A program made the translations under genes and the position numbers. The notes under the pieces are model-generated. The model had not been told where the DNA came from, searched no databases, and saw only the letters and a program-made list of their open reading frames with translations. A stretch of 64,000 nucleotides of DNA from Chrysaora quinquecirrha (taxonomy: Eukaryota > Cnidaria > Scyphozoa > Semaeostomeae > Pelagiidae): the NCBI GenBank assembly GCA_014526335.1, contig JACTAT010000022.1, positions 998,604 to 1,062,603 of the forward strand, in the 5' to 3' direction. How positions within the stretch are numbered: the first letter of the stretch is position 1; each line of letters starts with the position of its first letter. Of this stretch, positions 40,807 to 55,800 are shown one piece after another.

Positions 40807-43800
40807 ATGGCGGATAGGTCTTTGCGGAACCCCGAAGACAAGCAGAGCGAAAACTCAAGCAGGGAAATCGAGCTCATCGGAAAGCGAAAAAGGTATATTT
40901 TTAGTTAATCTAATTCATTTTAAACGCTATTTCATCTTTATGTATGATCTGATGTTTCTTTCTTCGTGTTCTCAAAATTCTGAGATGTTTTGTGACCGAT
41001 TCATTGCATGATGAAGAACAACAAAGGAAAACGAAAATGGACACCTTCCCTGCTCTCCACAGTGTTTTCTTTGTTCTCAGACCTAAGACCAGATTTTCGT
41101 CTAAAATCTTCCGTTATTCAATAAAATAATGCGCTTATTGTTCTAGTTAGTATATCTAGCAAACTTAAACATGCTGAGCAAAACATTATTTATTAAAAGT
41201 AGAGAAAACTTGAGGAAAACAGAATTAAAGAATATGTGGTGGTGTTACGTATGATTAAAGTGATGACGTGATAATGAAAAACTCAACCCACAAAAACATG
41301 GTTTCACTTGATTCTTGAATCAGAACAATGATTATTTGAGAATAAAAGAGATGATAGTTATGTAATTAAATTTCATTATTTAAAGCTGAGAGTTCCCACC
41401 AGAGCTTGTATGACAGAGAAAAAGAAAGGATATTGCCAATTAATGTCCACAAACCCAGCAGGGTGAATCATGCCCATTGCACCAAAGTATAAGGGCTTGT
41501 TACACAAGAAACTTGTTACACAAGTGCCAAAGATCTTCTGGGAAATATGTACCAAAACTCCACTGCAGAGTTGGGCATGATCACACCGAGTTTTTCAATA
41601 GAACAATAGGCTAACATAACAATAGAATTAAACAATAGAAAGGGGAAATTGCAAACCCAAGATCTCATTGAAGAAGGTCATACTCTGTGAACCAGTACCA
41701 AAATTCACCATGGCCTTCAACTGAAAAGTGAGTTCTATCATTGTAAGCCTATAATAGAGGCATCTGATCCAAACTATTTGCCCTGGAATGTTGATGATTT
41801 GGCACAGAGATGGAGATCCAGGCTTTGAGAATGGGTTAGGGAAATAACTCCTCTGGAATCAGGATATCATGGAGAAACGACAGTGGATCTACACTTGACT
41901 TACTCAGTGGTTTGGAGAAATTAGGCATTTTGGGGAATTTTTGTAAACCTGCAATTTCTATGGCTGTCCCAAGAAAATTGGTCCCATGATGCCCCTAGTC
42001 AGAGCAGCATGCATGGCACTCCACACTGGAATCTGATGCCTTTCCCTCAAGTATTTTGGCCAGTGGATAAACATAAAAGATGAAATGGGCCTAACAAACA
42101 AACAGCAAAATCAGTAAATCTTTGGCATATAGGCTACAAAGGTTTCTCCAAGGGCCTTGGAAATACATTTTTCTTATATTTTACATTTTTAAGATCCTTG
42201 AAATTGCCACATGGCAATGACTGAATCCTGGAATGTAGGAAGGACAGTTTTTGGGACACAATTTTGATCATTTTCAAAACAATAGATGAATATAGAAAAA
42301 AAAATTGAAAAAATAGGTAGAGACTCCTTGCCCTTTTGCCAAGACTTTGTGTTGCTTAGTCAGTTTCCCCTGCTTTGTTGTACTTAGTGTCTTAGCTCCC
42401 CCCAAATATTTCTGATAGAACTCTTGCTTCCCTTATCGTATCAGAATGCTCTTGTTGTCTTAACTGTTGAATAATGTTTTCATAAATATTTAACCAATAA
42501 ACAGCTTTCCCAATAAATTTTGAATATCTTTTAAATTATGAAAACTTGTCTTGGCTTGAGATTTGGTGGTTTCAATCAAACCAGTTAAGTAGAGCTTTGA
42601 AAATTGCACTGTTAAGTCTTTGAGTATTCTGCAGAAATACTTTAATGTTACTTAGTTATAAGACATTTCTTTTAATAAATCTTGAGCAATATTTAATTCA
42701 TTAGTTTCTATTAAATAAGCCAGAACCAAACTGTTAACAATGTTGGATTCCAAATGGGTTTAACTGGTTTAAATTATTCTTGATCTGGGACTTAAAGGAA
42801 TAGAGATTTGCTTGAGTAGACAAAGTGTGTTTTGAGCATCACCAATTCTGTGAGGTGGCTGCTGCTTCGTAACCTTCAAACATGTTGGAACACCAATGGA
42901 AAACCCTGAAAATTAGGGTGCAGAACAAAAGATAAATTGAAAAATTTAGCAATTTCATCATGAGATCAATGACCCCTCTTTTGGCATCTCTGTTAATGCT
43001 TATTTTGATATGGCTTCTGCAACTTCCTGCCCTCAAACAAATTTGATTTGGAAGCCAGTTTTAAGCCAGATTGAAGTTTTCTTCAATCCCAGGATTGGTG
43101 CTTCCAGCATTGTCTAATGCAGGAGAAAGGATAGTCCTTTGCACAAGATTTATTTGTTACTTTATTTTCTTGACTAAACATCCACATGCATACCCAAAGG
43201 GGGAATAGGGGGTCCAAACCCCTCCCCAATTTTTTCTAAAATATAGTCTTTGAGATTTGTCAAAACACCTAAGGAGCTTAACTAAGCAGAAGACCACATT
43301 GCTGCCCCTAGGGACTCTCCCCTTAAGAAACTCAACTATATCACACAGCATGTCATGTTCAAATGAATAAAAGCAGAGTTGCATGATAAAAATTATGCAT
43401 TATTAGTTTAACTGCTGACAAAAATAGTTAAAAAAAACATTCTGCATCATTATTCTCCAGTAAAAATATAGACACAGAAATTTGGAGGTTTTCTAAATAT
43501 ACTGTTCCAGTTTCTATTGGTTTTATATTTAATGGGCCGGTAGAAAAAGGTTTCTTGTAAAGAAAATTCGTTTTCCATGAGCAAATTTGCGTGGCTGATT
43601 ATTTCAGCAAATAAATCTCTCAGAAATAATTTTCAGCTTCTTTAAAGCTCTTTCACCATAGCAGGTTGTTAATGTTTCAATGTGAATGTCAGGATTTGCA
43701 GCTTCCTGAATGATTAAAATTTTGCGATTAAGAAGAAGGATTTTCGTTGTTAAATTGCTGGCTTAGTGTTAAAATTCAAGTAAATGGTAGCATGAGCGAA

Positions 43801-46800
43801 TGGAACTAAAATATTTGTTGCATATCATAACTGGTGTTTTGACTTGAGATTTGGGTAATATGGTAGATGCAGGAATATTGGTATAAATTCATGAAAAATA
43901 TATATAAACACGTAAACGGTCCTGCAGAAAGCTCAAACACAAAGGGAATTTGTTTCCACAGAAATTGCCTGAAAATTCAAAAACTGTCTTAGTTCCACTC
44001 TTATAATCATATTTTTATGAAAAGTGTGTTTCGTTACAGTAGTTTTGATTATTAATTCAATACTTCTTCGTTTTTGAACAGGATAAAGAAATCTGCAGAA
44101 ACAAGTAAGAAAAAGAAACGGACAGAGGATAAAGTGCTTTGACTTTGAAAACGTGAGTTTTTAGCATGCAAAAATAACTGTCGTTTTAACGGATTTCTGC
44201 ATGGTATAACGGTAATATGAAAGAACAGTTTTAATAACTCAAATTAAAACCAGACCTTTAAGATGCTTAAATTATGGTAGATTTTGAACCCCTGAGTTCA
44301 TAGGTGCACATACCTACAGGGACTAATGTACACGCTTTTTTTAAAGAACAATTTTATAAGGATTCTACGTGTACTAGGTTGAAGAATTTAAAGATTTTAT
44401 ACTACTAAAGATAAATCGCTAACGAACTTTCCAAATTTGAATATTTTTATCACTACAACAAAACAATCAAGAATAAGAAAGCTAGTTCCATTCGTTGGCA
44501 ATCAAAATTCACATTAATTGTTTGTTACGCATGTATCAAATGTTTCCTTGAGTATTTTCCAGCTTTTCTCCCATAAAAGTGTCTGTTTATTGAAGTCATG
44601 GCACTGAATATGCCGTTAAAATTAAGGAGATTTTGGTACTACAATTCATTCAAAAAGATCCAAATATAGTGAACACTAGGAGCTAGAACTTGATGTAGGT
44701 TTTTATAACATTAAAAGCGTGTATTAAGACGTTTTGGTTGCTTCAAACATTGATATATTTGTTTCTAGAGCTTGTGTTACGGAAGAAACTAAAGCAGAAC
44801 AGTGTATTGAAACAGAGAGACACCTGCCTAAAAGACGAAAGAAAGAAACAAAGCAAAACAATAATAATATAGACAGCAACAGCTCTTTATTAGAACAACC
44901 TTGTAGAGTGACAAGAAGCCAGTGGAGACGGTCAATTGCTGAGAGGCAAAAGCAATTAGGAAAAGAACAAAGCGATCAATCAATTTTTAATAAGGATCAT
45001 CTGCACAGTAGCAATCCAGCAAGCAGGAAATAGTACAACATCAAGCAGAGCCACTAGTCCTGTTGATATTGCAGTTGATTCGGTAGTGAGTGGACGGGGA
45101 CGAAGAAAAAGTAGCAGGAATTCAAGTAGGTCAACAAGCCCTGCTCTAGAGGGGGGTAAAGGTGTTCTGTCAAGAGAAGCAAGTCAAAGAACACGTCGAG
45201 CAAGTAGCAGAGGCTCTAGCAGAACCGTTAGTCCAGATATAGCTTCTTCGAAAAGCAATAAAGATTTAGATAAAAACAACGCAAACCCATCTACAACTAC
45301 CACAAAGAAACTACAGCAGAATAAAGCGAAGAAGAGCAGTACCAAGCGGACGAAGAAAGAGCAAGCGAATTCGAATATTGATAGTAACAGCAAGTTTCAA
45401 AACAAACAACCTGTAATCTCAAGTAACGCTGAAAACAATAATCTTAGCTCTGTAGAGAGAGCTGAATTTTTGCATACTACATTTTCAACACCGCTTCTAG
45501 AAACTTCAGGTCTCGATATAAAAGAATCTACCGGCTCAGAAGCTCAGAAGAAGAGTACTCGAAAAGGAAAGAGGGCTGCTAAGAATTCTTCTGCACCTGC
45601 TAAAAATATAGAAAGTTCTACTAAAAACAACCAAAGCGTTGTTAAAAAGCCCGAAAGTTCTACTAAGAATACTGCTTCTGTTGCTAGGCCAAACAGAAAA
45701 AGAGCAAGGTCGTCTTCGCAGACAAAAGACAAAACGGAGAAGCGAGAGAAAAAACAAACAGAAACAAAATCAGATTCAAATAAGAAAGTTTCTGAAGCAG
45801 CCAAGACGGGAGGCAGACTATCTAGAACAAGGACCTCCCAGGCTCAGACGGGGGAGAGGAGAGGCACAACGGGGTCCTGTGCAAGTAGCAGGTAGGTTCT
45901 GCGGTCCTTCTGTCTCAGATAACCGAATATATTTGTCATGCTTTATTGCAAATAAAATACACGTTTTAATTACACTCTCCATAATAGATGGGATTCGAAG
46001 CTGGACTGCATGATCAGGGAGCCAACAACGTTTCCACTGAGCTATAGAGCTCAATGAAATCCCAAAGTAACTCTCTAAGTCATACGGCCCAAGGCTCTAA
46101 TCCAGTTCGACGTTTATATGTTTCGGCTTTGTAGAGTCCTCTTCGGCACCATAAATATTTATATATATTTTGCATGAATGGCCAGCACTAGGATAGATTT
46201 TTCCACAAGTGGCATACCACAATTGATGGAATTTGAACCCAAGACTGCATGATCAGAGAGCAAACGACGTTTTCCCTAAGCTATAGGCCTCAATGAAATC
46301 GCCAAATAACTCTCCAAGCTATACAGCCCAAGGTTCTCCTCCCGTTTGATTTCTTCTTCAGTACCAAAAATATTTATATATTTATTTATCATGAATGGTG
46401 AACACTAGGATAGATTTTTCCACAAGTGGCATACAACAATAGATGGGAGAGAGGTTCGAATCCCATCTATTGTGTCATGCTTCACAGAAATCTATTCTTG
46501 TGTTCACCTTTCATGACAAATATTTACATTGTCCTTATTCCATTCGTAGGCGGAGCAGCAGACGTTCTAGGGCTCAGCAGGAGCCTAGTACTATGGCAAC
46601 TGATGAGTATGTAATTCCATTTCCATTTGACGCAATTTTTTCAATTAAGATTAAGATTTCATTCAATAAATCCTGATTTTACTTATGATTCTGATAATTT
46701 TTCTTCACAGTGCTCAAAGCAGCCAACAAGCAGTTAATATCGGTGAGTATGACTCCATTTTGTTTATAAGAAACCTCTTATAAGAAACTATTCAAACAGT

Positions 46801-49800
46801 TCTCCTGGTAGTATCAATATCTCATATTGTCTCTAATTATTTATACAGTGACTGGTATCGCGGTCGCTTAACGAGAGGCAGCACAGCGAATGTCGATACA
46901 AATTCAAATAATGTTTTGCAGTTTTGGATTTTGACAGATTATGTAAAACATTGTCTTTTTAACAAGGTTGAATTAGTCGTTTTCAACCCCATATTACGTT
47001 CTCCAAATTATAACCGTGAACCAGAAACTCAGGTAACAAGATGTAAGTAGCTCGCAAAATGGAAGATATTTAATTTGATGCATCCTTAAGCAGATAATTT
47101 GGGATTTCAATCCTTTCTTTCACTTCTACTACAATTAAGCAGACTTTTCTGCACTTCCTTTCCTGAAGCGTCTCATTCTTAGAGAAGATTCCCTTAGAGA
47201 AGAATCCCTAACTCAAGATGTCCGACATCTTCCAGAGAAATGTCGTGACCAGCCAGACCTCTTTTGAAAGGTCCATTCATATTTTCTGTTCCTTTTGCAG
47301 ACGATGCACCGAGAGTAGAAGAACCAGTTGCTGGAGCAAGCGGTGAGCTGGCATCCGAATTTTTATAACGTGTCGTCTTTGTACAATCCTCTACTGATAA
47401 AACCATAGTAACTTGCTTAATGGCCTAATTCTGCTTTCTTCAGGCTCTCGAGATAATGAATCAAATCTGGTGGAAGATTTGGAGATGAGCAGGCTGCAAG
47501 GTGAGCTGAGAATCCCTCTACCCTAGTACACCCTGTTGTTGCTCTATTCGCCATTCAAAATCAATAGAAATAGAAATTTCTCTAGGGGTATTGTCGCCAA
47601 CTTGCTGATCAACCTGTAACAAAAATACATGTTTGATTTCTTCAACTGATCAGAAGCGGCGAATCCTGGAGGGTACTTCCATCGAGGCCTGAAGGGGGGT
47701 CCAGGAAGGGCTAAAGGAGGCCAAAGCTTAAATTTTCAAAATTTGCCCTCAAATGGTTGTACACAACAACTACGCAATAGGTTGCCAACTAAGCTCAGAA
47801 CACTAGGAAATTGGATGTAAAGGGAAGTAGCTTCCAGAAATACCTCAACATTGCAATATCATCTAAAAGTTAATAGCTTCTTAAAGAAAAATAAATACAA
47901 TTATGCCGAATGATTCAGAATCCAGGAAACCCGAAATCAAGTACACATGGATTCAGAAGAAACATTATTTGATTTCAATTTATTTTTATTTCAGCTCTTC
48001 TTGAAGCAAGAGGCCTTCCATCTCATCTGTTTGGAAATTTAGGCCCTAGAATGCATTTGCTGCTGCAGAGGACGTTTAGCAGTGGAGCAGGTGAGATAGT
48101 CACTCATTAAATTGGAAATCACACCATTGTGAACTCAGAATAGCCATTTCGTTATAATCGCATCTGTCTTTTCGCTGTCGATACTGTCTTCTTATTAATA
48201 TTTTATTAGGCTCCGTGGGTAGACATATTTAAATCGCTAGCGAAAATATACGCACTAATATGGTGGATACGCACTACTGTGGTGGTAATTTTTGTGTACT
48301 GTGTTGGATACGCACTACTGTGATGGCTTATTGTGCTTAATGTGGTGGTATATTTTGCCTTCTGTGTTGGATAAACAGTTCTATGGGGGGGGGTTATTAT
48401 GCTTCATGTGGAGGGGTTGTAATGCTTGATGTGGTGGTATTTTTGCGTACTGTGGTGGATACGCACAACTCTGGTAGGCTATTATGCTTGATGTGATGGG
48501 TGCCTAGTTATGCTTGATACGGTTGTATTTTTTGCTTTCTGTGATGGATAAGAACTATTGTGGTGGGTATATGCTTAACATGTTGGATTATTATACTTGA
48601 TTTGGTGATTTTTTTGCGTACTGTGGTGGATAAGCACTACTGTGGTGGGTTAATATGCTTCATGTGGTGGGTTTTTGTGCTTGATGTGATGGTACTTTTT
48701 GCATATTGTGATGGTTAAGCACTACTTTGGTGGGTTATTATGCTTAATATATTGGATTATTATGCTTGATGTGGAGGTATTTTTTGCGTACGATGGTGGA
48801 TTTTGTGATTTTTCTTGCTTGATCTTTAGATTTTTGCTATAATTATTCATTTTTGAAGTAGAATTTCAGGTGCATTGAAATAGAGTTAAATTTGCATTTG
48901 CAGTTTAGCTTACATTTGCATAGAAATAGTTTCGCAACCTCTTTTTGCAGTTTGGATTTATGAAATATTTCCGTTGAAACCGTCTTCTCTTCGTTAATAT
49001 TTTATTAGCCTTTTGGATAGACACCTTAAAGTTGATGTTTCATTGTGGAAGTAGAATTTCAGTTGCATTTAAATGGATTTGAATTTGCATTGCATTAGCA
49101 TTTCATTTGCAAAGAGGCAGTTTCGCAACTTCTTTTTCAGGTCGATTTTTTGAAAATTCATGTAAAACGTTGTCTTTTTGACAAGTGTTTTAGCCATGTT
49201 TGCAACCTCATGCGTTCTCCTTGAAGACTTTGATAACACTACCCCTCAGATTTTGAAAATGCTGCAGTTTTGATGAAAATTTCTTTCAAACACAAACTTA
49301 TAGAACTGTCTGTGGTCTGTGGTATTCAAGGACAAACTGGACTTGTTTTGTTGAGGCTTCTTCGACCCAAAGCCCTGGGGCAACTTGCCGTCATAACGAC
49401 AGCCCTGCTCAGGATATGTACAAATAATATTGTTTTAAACAAGCAATATTCTCACCCTTATTCTATCTGCAAAATTTCTTCTTTGGTTGTTAATTTTCTC
49501 GCTTTAATTCTTATTTGTTTGTTTCAAATATTTACTCTGAAAGTCAGTAAAAATATTAAGTAGTTTTTTTATTTGTTAATCCTCATCAAAGCAAACATTG
49601 AAAATTTTATTCTAGTTGTTTTATATTCAATATTACGTATTACTATTTCTAGGAACAAAAGCACAGCAGTTGCTGACTGGAATGCAAAGTGAAAACGAGG
49701 ATCAACAACTGACGTCCGTTATGGAGATGTGTCAGGTACTTCATGTATTCGAGATAATCTTCTTTTTTATCATCTAATTGAGCTCATCAGCTTATTACCG

Positions 49801-52800
49801 TATGTGACCAAATTTGAGGCAACAGTGTATGAACTAGATCCCCCTTCGTGAACCTTTTTCCTTGTTGGGGCTCATATTGCTTGAACCATTATGGCCTTCC
49901 CCAACATAACCTTATCACTGTATCATCGATTTCAACAGTGGTGAAGGTGATGGTGAAATGGTGTTTTAGCGCCAGTCACTAGGATCTCAGTAGTAGGTTA
50001 ACTAATCGAGACCTCGACCCTGGCTGTGACGCTACCGTGGCTGGGCTCGAACCCTGACCACACTGAGCTTCTGACACCACGAGTCAGCTGGATTACACCA
50101 CGACGCCACAGCACCTTCAGTGGGAGGCTTTTATCTTTTGCGATCAGTCCATAATTCGGCTTAGTTAATCCGTCGAGCCACTAACGAGCAAGAATTTGTC
50201 AATCATGAACTTGACAGCAAGGCCTAAGCCCCTAGCCTCGTTTGCAAGCTAGATAGAATTTACAACAGAGGCCATGAGAATACAGATCAAATAGGCACGG
50301 AACGAGCGACTTCTGAATTAGTAGTCATTCAAATTGCGTGCTGGCACGGCGTGATGTCTGTATGTTTGTTGATCCGTGCAGTATAAAATCCTTGAAATTG
50401 TGTATGAATCTAGACTTGATAAGGGTTACATTTCTTAAAAATCTAATTGATTTTTTCAGCTCCTGGTTATGGGAAATGAAGACACTCTTGGTGGATTCCC
50501 AGTCAAACAAGCAGTTCCTGTTCTTGTAAGAAATTGCTCGAGTTTCGTCATCGAAATAATTTTATAATTTTTATCTTGATTACTAAAACGTCTTAGTCCT
50601 GTCTATAATAAATATCTTTATCTTGTTCAACAGATAACTCTGCTGCAAATGGAGCATAATTTTGACATTGTGAGTTTAATTTGTTTCTTTACTATTATTG
50701 TTGGCGAAATCATACCAAATTTTCGTCGGCTCATCTCAAATTCAAACGAATATTTCCTGTGTTCTCTAAATCTAAAATCAAACTTCAGATTTCACGAGAC
50801 CATAATCAAAACGATTCATTATGAAATAATTTTTTGCTAAGATTAGTTTCGAAATATCTAGAATAATTGAGGAAATCCCGTATAAATCTTTGTAAATCTC
50901 AATAAAATCCCACAAATGTTACGAAGATAGAAGTGTATCCTACCATTTGCCATTGCTAGAAGTGGTACACCCAATGAACTGCTGAGTGAGCTGCAGCATA
51001 CTATGCCATAAAGGATCTTATTGATGTTTTGAATTGCGAAGCAATTGCTGCCAGCTTTATTTGATCAGGTAACGAGGTCGATGCCAATTATTTTGCAGAC
51101 AAATCATGCATGCAGAGCATTGACATACCTGATGGAAGCATTGCCAAGATCTTCTGCAGTTGTGGTTGAAGCAATACCTGCTTTTCTTGAGAAGGTAATC
51201 AGTTTATTGTATTCAGACACTGATACTGCATTCAGATTTCATTCAGTAGCACGCTAGCGAATCTATACGCACTACTGTGGTGAGTTATTATGCTTGATGT
51301 GGTGGATTAGGCTTGATGTGGTGGTACTTATGAATACGCACCACTGTGGTGGCTATTATGCCTGAAATTGTGGGTTATTGTGTTTGATGTGGTGGAATTT
51401 GTGCGCAAATAGTACAAATCCAACACAGTAGTTTTCATGATTGTTCCCAATTTTCGCAAACAGCAACATCTTTGCAACCAACAACAGTTCCTCTATCTTT
51501 AGATTAGGTCCAGAAAAGAGACTGAAGTAGGATCTGCATTTTCAGCACCCCCTTCTTAATAAGCTGCTATATCTAAATATTTCTTTGACGGCATTAATTA
51601 ATAGAGGTAATTTCTCATTTTAGCTTCAAGTTATTCAATGCATGGATGTTGCAGAGCAGTCTTTGACAGCCTTGGAAATGTTATCAAGAAGACATAGCAA
51701 ATCCATCTTACAAGCTGTAAGTTTTATTGATAACTCTTCAAAAGCTTCAACTTTTTAACTTCCTGGAAACTATATTAAGAACCCATTAACTTGTACAACT
51801 CAATTAAAAACAAGTTTAGTGACTCAAGTAGTGCTTATTTTTGAAGAAATCAGTTTGTTAGCCATTTATTTGAATTGTTTTAGATTTATCTACTTTTTTA
51901 TGTTGTTTGAAAGGCGATTCCAGTTCTTGGGATCTTCCCTAGGGATGTTAACATGTCAGATTTTGCTTTAATATTAGTTAGTCGTACATCATATAAGATA
52001 TTCTCGTTTATGGTTGTTTTATGGGCAAATTTCTTGTTCAAAATTTCGTGCCTTTAATTGATTGATTTTATAATTAGATGATTTGTTTAAAGATTGATTT
52101 ATCGAATAGATTGATTGATTGGTTAATATGTTAATTTTCAGGGTGGCCTAAATGCTTGCCTTCTTTACCTCGACTTTTTCTCCATTGCTGCACAGGTTTG
52201 ATAAATCGTATTACGTTGAATATAATCTTATGAAAATATTATATCAGTGTCTCCTATTGCTTTATGGTGAAATTATGAATAATAATGATGCATTTAATTT
52301 ACACGTTTAGAGATGTGCCTTAGGCATCGCTGCAAACTGCTGCCAGTCTGTTACAGTGGAAGAATTTCACCATGTTAAAGATGCAATTGCCATTTTGTCT
52401 GGAAGACTCTCCAACCAGGTAAATACAATACGGAAATATCCAAAGATGATACCGCTCTTTATCGCCATTTTGTTTAACCTAAAGACTTGCATCAGACTTG
52501 GACTCTTTAATTAATTCTATTGGTCTTCCCGCTGCATCCCACAAGCTGATTGGTGTTTAAAGCACAATGCCAATTCAGCTTTTCGTTCTGATTGGTGCAT
52601 TTCGAGCTGGATCTGGGTACAAATTGTTTCGGTCTGTTTCTGGCGTTATACTCTGAGGAGTGTCAGACGAAGAGATTTTAAGTAAATCCAAATTCGAGGA
52701 CCATTGCACTCATTTCGAGGAACAGGACTATTCGAGGACCATTTCATTTCATTCGAGGACTGTTCGAGGACCATTTCTCTCCTTTAAATGACGTACGAGA

Positions 52801-55800
52801 TTCCCAGTCAAACATAATAATTTTTAAGAGATTTCTTTGAAAGTAATAGAGATCCAGCCGCAAATTTATTGTCTGCCTGTTAAAATTTATTTATTGTTTT
52901 TTTTTTAGGATAAAAAATCGATTGATAATGTTTGCACTGCGTTTGCAAGACTTGTGGATAATTGTCAGAGAGACAGGGTGAGACAAATGACAACATGTTT
53001 TATTCATTTTTGATGTCCTTCTATCCAAATGCATCTGGGTAGAGAGAAGCACATTTGTGGCAACGAATGGCTTAAGGTTGTTATCTCTGCAATCGCAGAT
53101 GGAAGGACAGTGGCTTGAACCTAACCTTTTGTTGTATTGTAAGCCCTGCATGCTAACAACTGTGCCATAGTGACTACCACCATCACTGGACCATCAGTAA
53201 AAGATGGTCCTGGTCCTTTGTCAAGAAGCTGTTAATGAAAGGAAAGAAAGCTAAGCAAATTAGCTTAAACACAGATTAAACTCAGATATTTTAAGCAATC
53301 AGTAAGGTGATAAAGGAAGGGAACGTTAAACAGATTGTTATTTTTAAATTTTTTGGGACATTGTGATCATATCTCTTTTACTTTTTACTTTTAGAAACTT
53401 ATTGAAGAAGTGTGTGCCCATGATTTGCTCAGTAACCTGCAGCAATTGGTAAATATATATGCTTTGTTATTTCTCAGAAAGCATAGCTACGTATTTGTAT
53501 TCCAGAGATTTATATTATTAATTCTATTTTTCTTTACAGCTTATTATTTCACCGCCAATTCTAAGTACTGGAACATTCACAATGGTTCTTCGAATGCTTG
53601 CTGTCATGTGCTCAAGCTGTCCATCTATTGCCGTTCGATTGCTGAAACAAAGTAAGTCGATTCTATTAATTAAGGAACAGTATAAAGTTCCCTTGCAATT
53701 CTAAACAATGAAATTTGGATTGGTATTGACTTGCTGACTTATTGCTTTTCGATCTGCATCGCTTCTGTCTGTTTCTGGTGTTTATACTCACAGGAGTATT
53801 AGACGAAAAAGCTTTTAAGTGCCGTAAACCCTCAAAAAGTCCCCATCTCTGAATAAGCCCCCAGCTAAGAATTCATTTTGCAAACAAGCCCGCCCTCTAA
53901 TTAGCCCCTATGGGGAACTATTTCGAAAGGCTAATGGAATTTCTTTTGCCTATAAATAACTGAATAAGCTAGTACTGACAGGCTTAACTGCTGGCAAGCA
54001 GCTGATTTTGATTATAGAATACAGATAAGTTTTGTTCTCTGCTATTCTGTTGAAAACTCACTGGAACTACAATCTTGGACAAAATATGATGAGACAACAG
54101 AAGACTTCGAGTTAGTCCAGCAATTCCTTAACTTCATCTTCGCCAATCAATAGCTCATTCCCCCATCCCACCTTGGATCAACGTTGAGTGATAATGAAAA
54201 CAATTCCACGCTATTTGATCAACATTGAGTAAAGGGGGAGGGGTAAAATGCAATGGTAACACAAATATTAATGAAAATGTCGTCTCATAATTTTTGTCCA
54301 AGATTGTACTGGACATTTTAATAAGCCCCCACCCTCGAGTAGTCCTCCCTTGAACATGCCCCCACTGAGAAATATATTTGTGTAAATAAGCCCCCCTGGG
54401 GCATATTCGAGGACTTACCGCTTGTCCAACATATTTCCCTCTTTTATCGCAATTTTGAAATTCTACTGTCCAAATATTGTAGTTAAAAGCTCCTAAATTT
54501 TTTTGCTTTTTCCAGATATTGCCGATACGATTAGATATTTGCTTATTGGTAATCCATCTGATGAAACTGGAGATGTCTCACATAACGAAGTATGTTGATT
54601 TTTCATTAATTTTTACTGGTACAAATTGAATGTGCAGTCATGTTTTTCTATAAGAAACCTATTATAACAAAGTACACAAGCCTTTTCGTGAAACTCTTCT
54701 TAAATGGACTAGAAGGAAAACTTAAGCCTAAAAAACTTTATTCATTTGCAACTTCATAGTAAATATCTTTTTGTGGTTTTCAAATATTAATAAGCAGTTG
54801 ACAGTTCTTGTTATAATATTCTTTATTTTCTCAACTTAACTATCCCTGGGTGCTTTCAGTATATCAGCAAACTTTTGGGAAGTTAAGAAACTTTGAAAAT
54901 GTTGAAAGTGCGAGAACAAAACAACTACAGATTAATACTATATATTGTGTGTTTGTTTCATTTTTACCAGCTTATTCCAAGAACGCCTCAAGAGCTGTAT
55001 GAAATCACATGTATTGTCAGGTATGGTTTCTGGTTATCTTATGTAATAGATTTTAAATTCAGAACTGTAATAATAAACGACACGCTTTTTATTTTATTAA
55101 AAAACCTAGCTCAAAGTATAGTTCCTAAAATTCCATATTTTCGGACTTCTTTTGATTAATTGGTAGTACCAAACTTTCCTTAATAGTTCCTTAATTTTAA
55201 CTCATATGTAATGCCATGACTATTAGCTATAAAGAGACACTTGTGTGTGAGCAAAGCTGGAAACTACTCAAGGCAAGATTTGATACACGCGTGCATGCAA
55301 TTTTGTGTGAGTTTTGACTGCAAATGTGAAGGTGAAAAGGTGTGTTTAGCACCAGTCGGTAGGATCGCAGTAGTACGTTAAGTCTTCGACACCTCAACCC
55401 TGGCTGTGACGCTTGAACCCCGACCTCGCTGAGCTTCTGATACCGCGAGCCAACTGGATTAGGCCACGATGCCACAGCAACTTCCCCTTCTGCAGCCTTA
55501 ATTCTCTCCTCCCCCCTGCCGTTTCTTGGTTGGTATTGATTTCTCTCAATTAGATATCAGTGAACATATGTAGCAACTCCTCACCCACGAACTAAGAATA
55601 GTTAAAAATTTAAATGCATCTTTTTTCCATAGTGAACTTTTCCCGAGCCTGCCATCATCAGGTGAGTTGAAACCACAAAGTAGTTTATATTTTAAGCTTT
55701 AAAATATTTTGCAAGATGTTTCCGCTATTCATCGCTTGATCGAATCATTGAGAAATTCAAAAGTATAGACTACCCAATAGACTGTTAAACATATCGATCC

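Noticed and set aside
45184..46054. Open frames antisense to or overlapping TRIP12 exon 3
   Set aside because: Low-complexity Ser/Lys coding sequence gives long open antisense frames; no domain.
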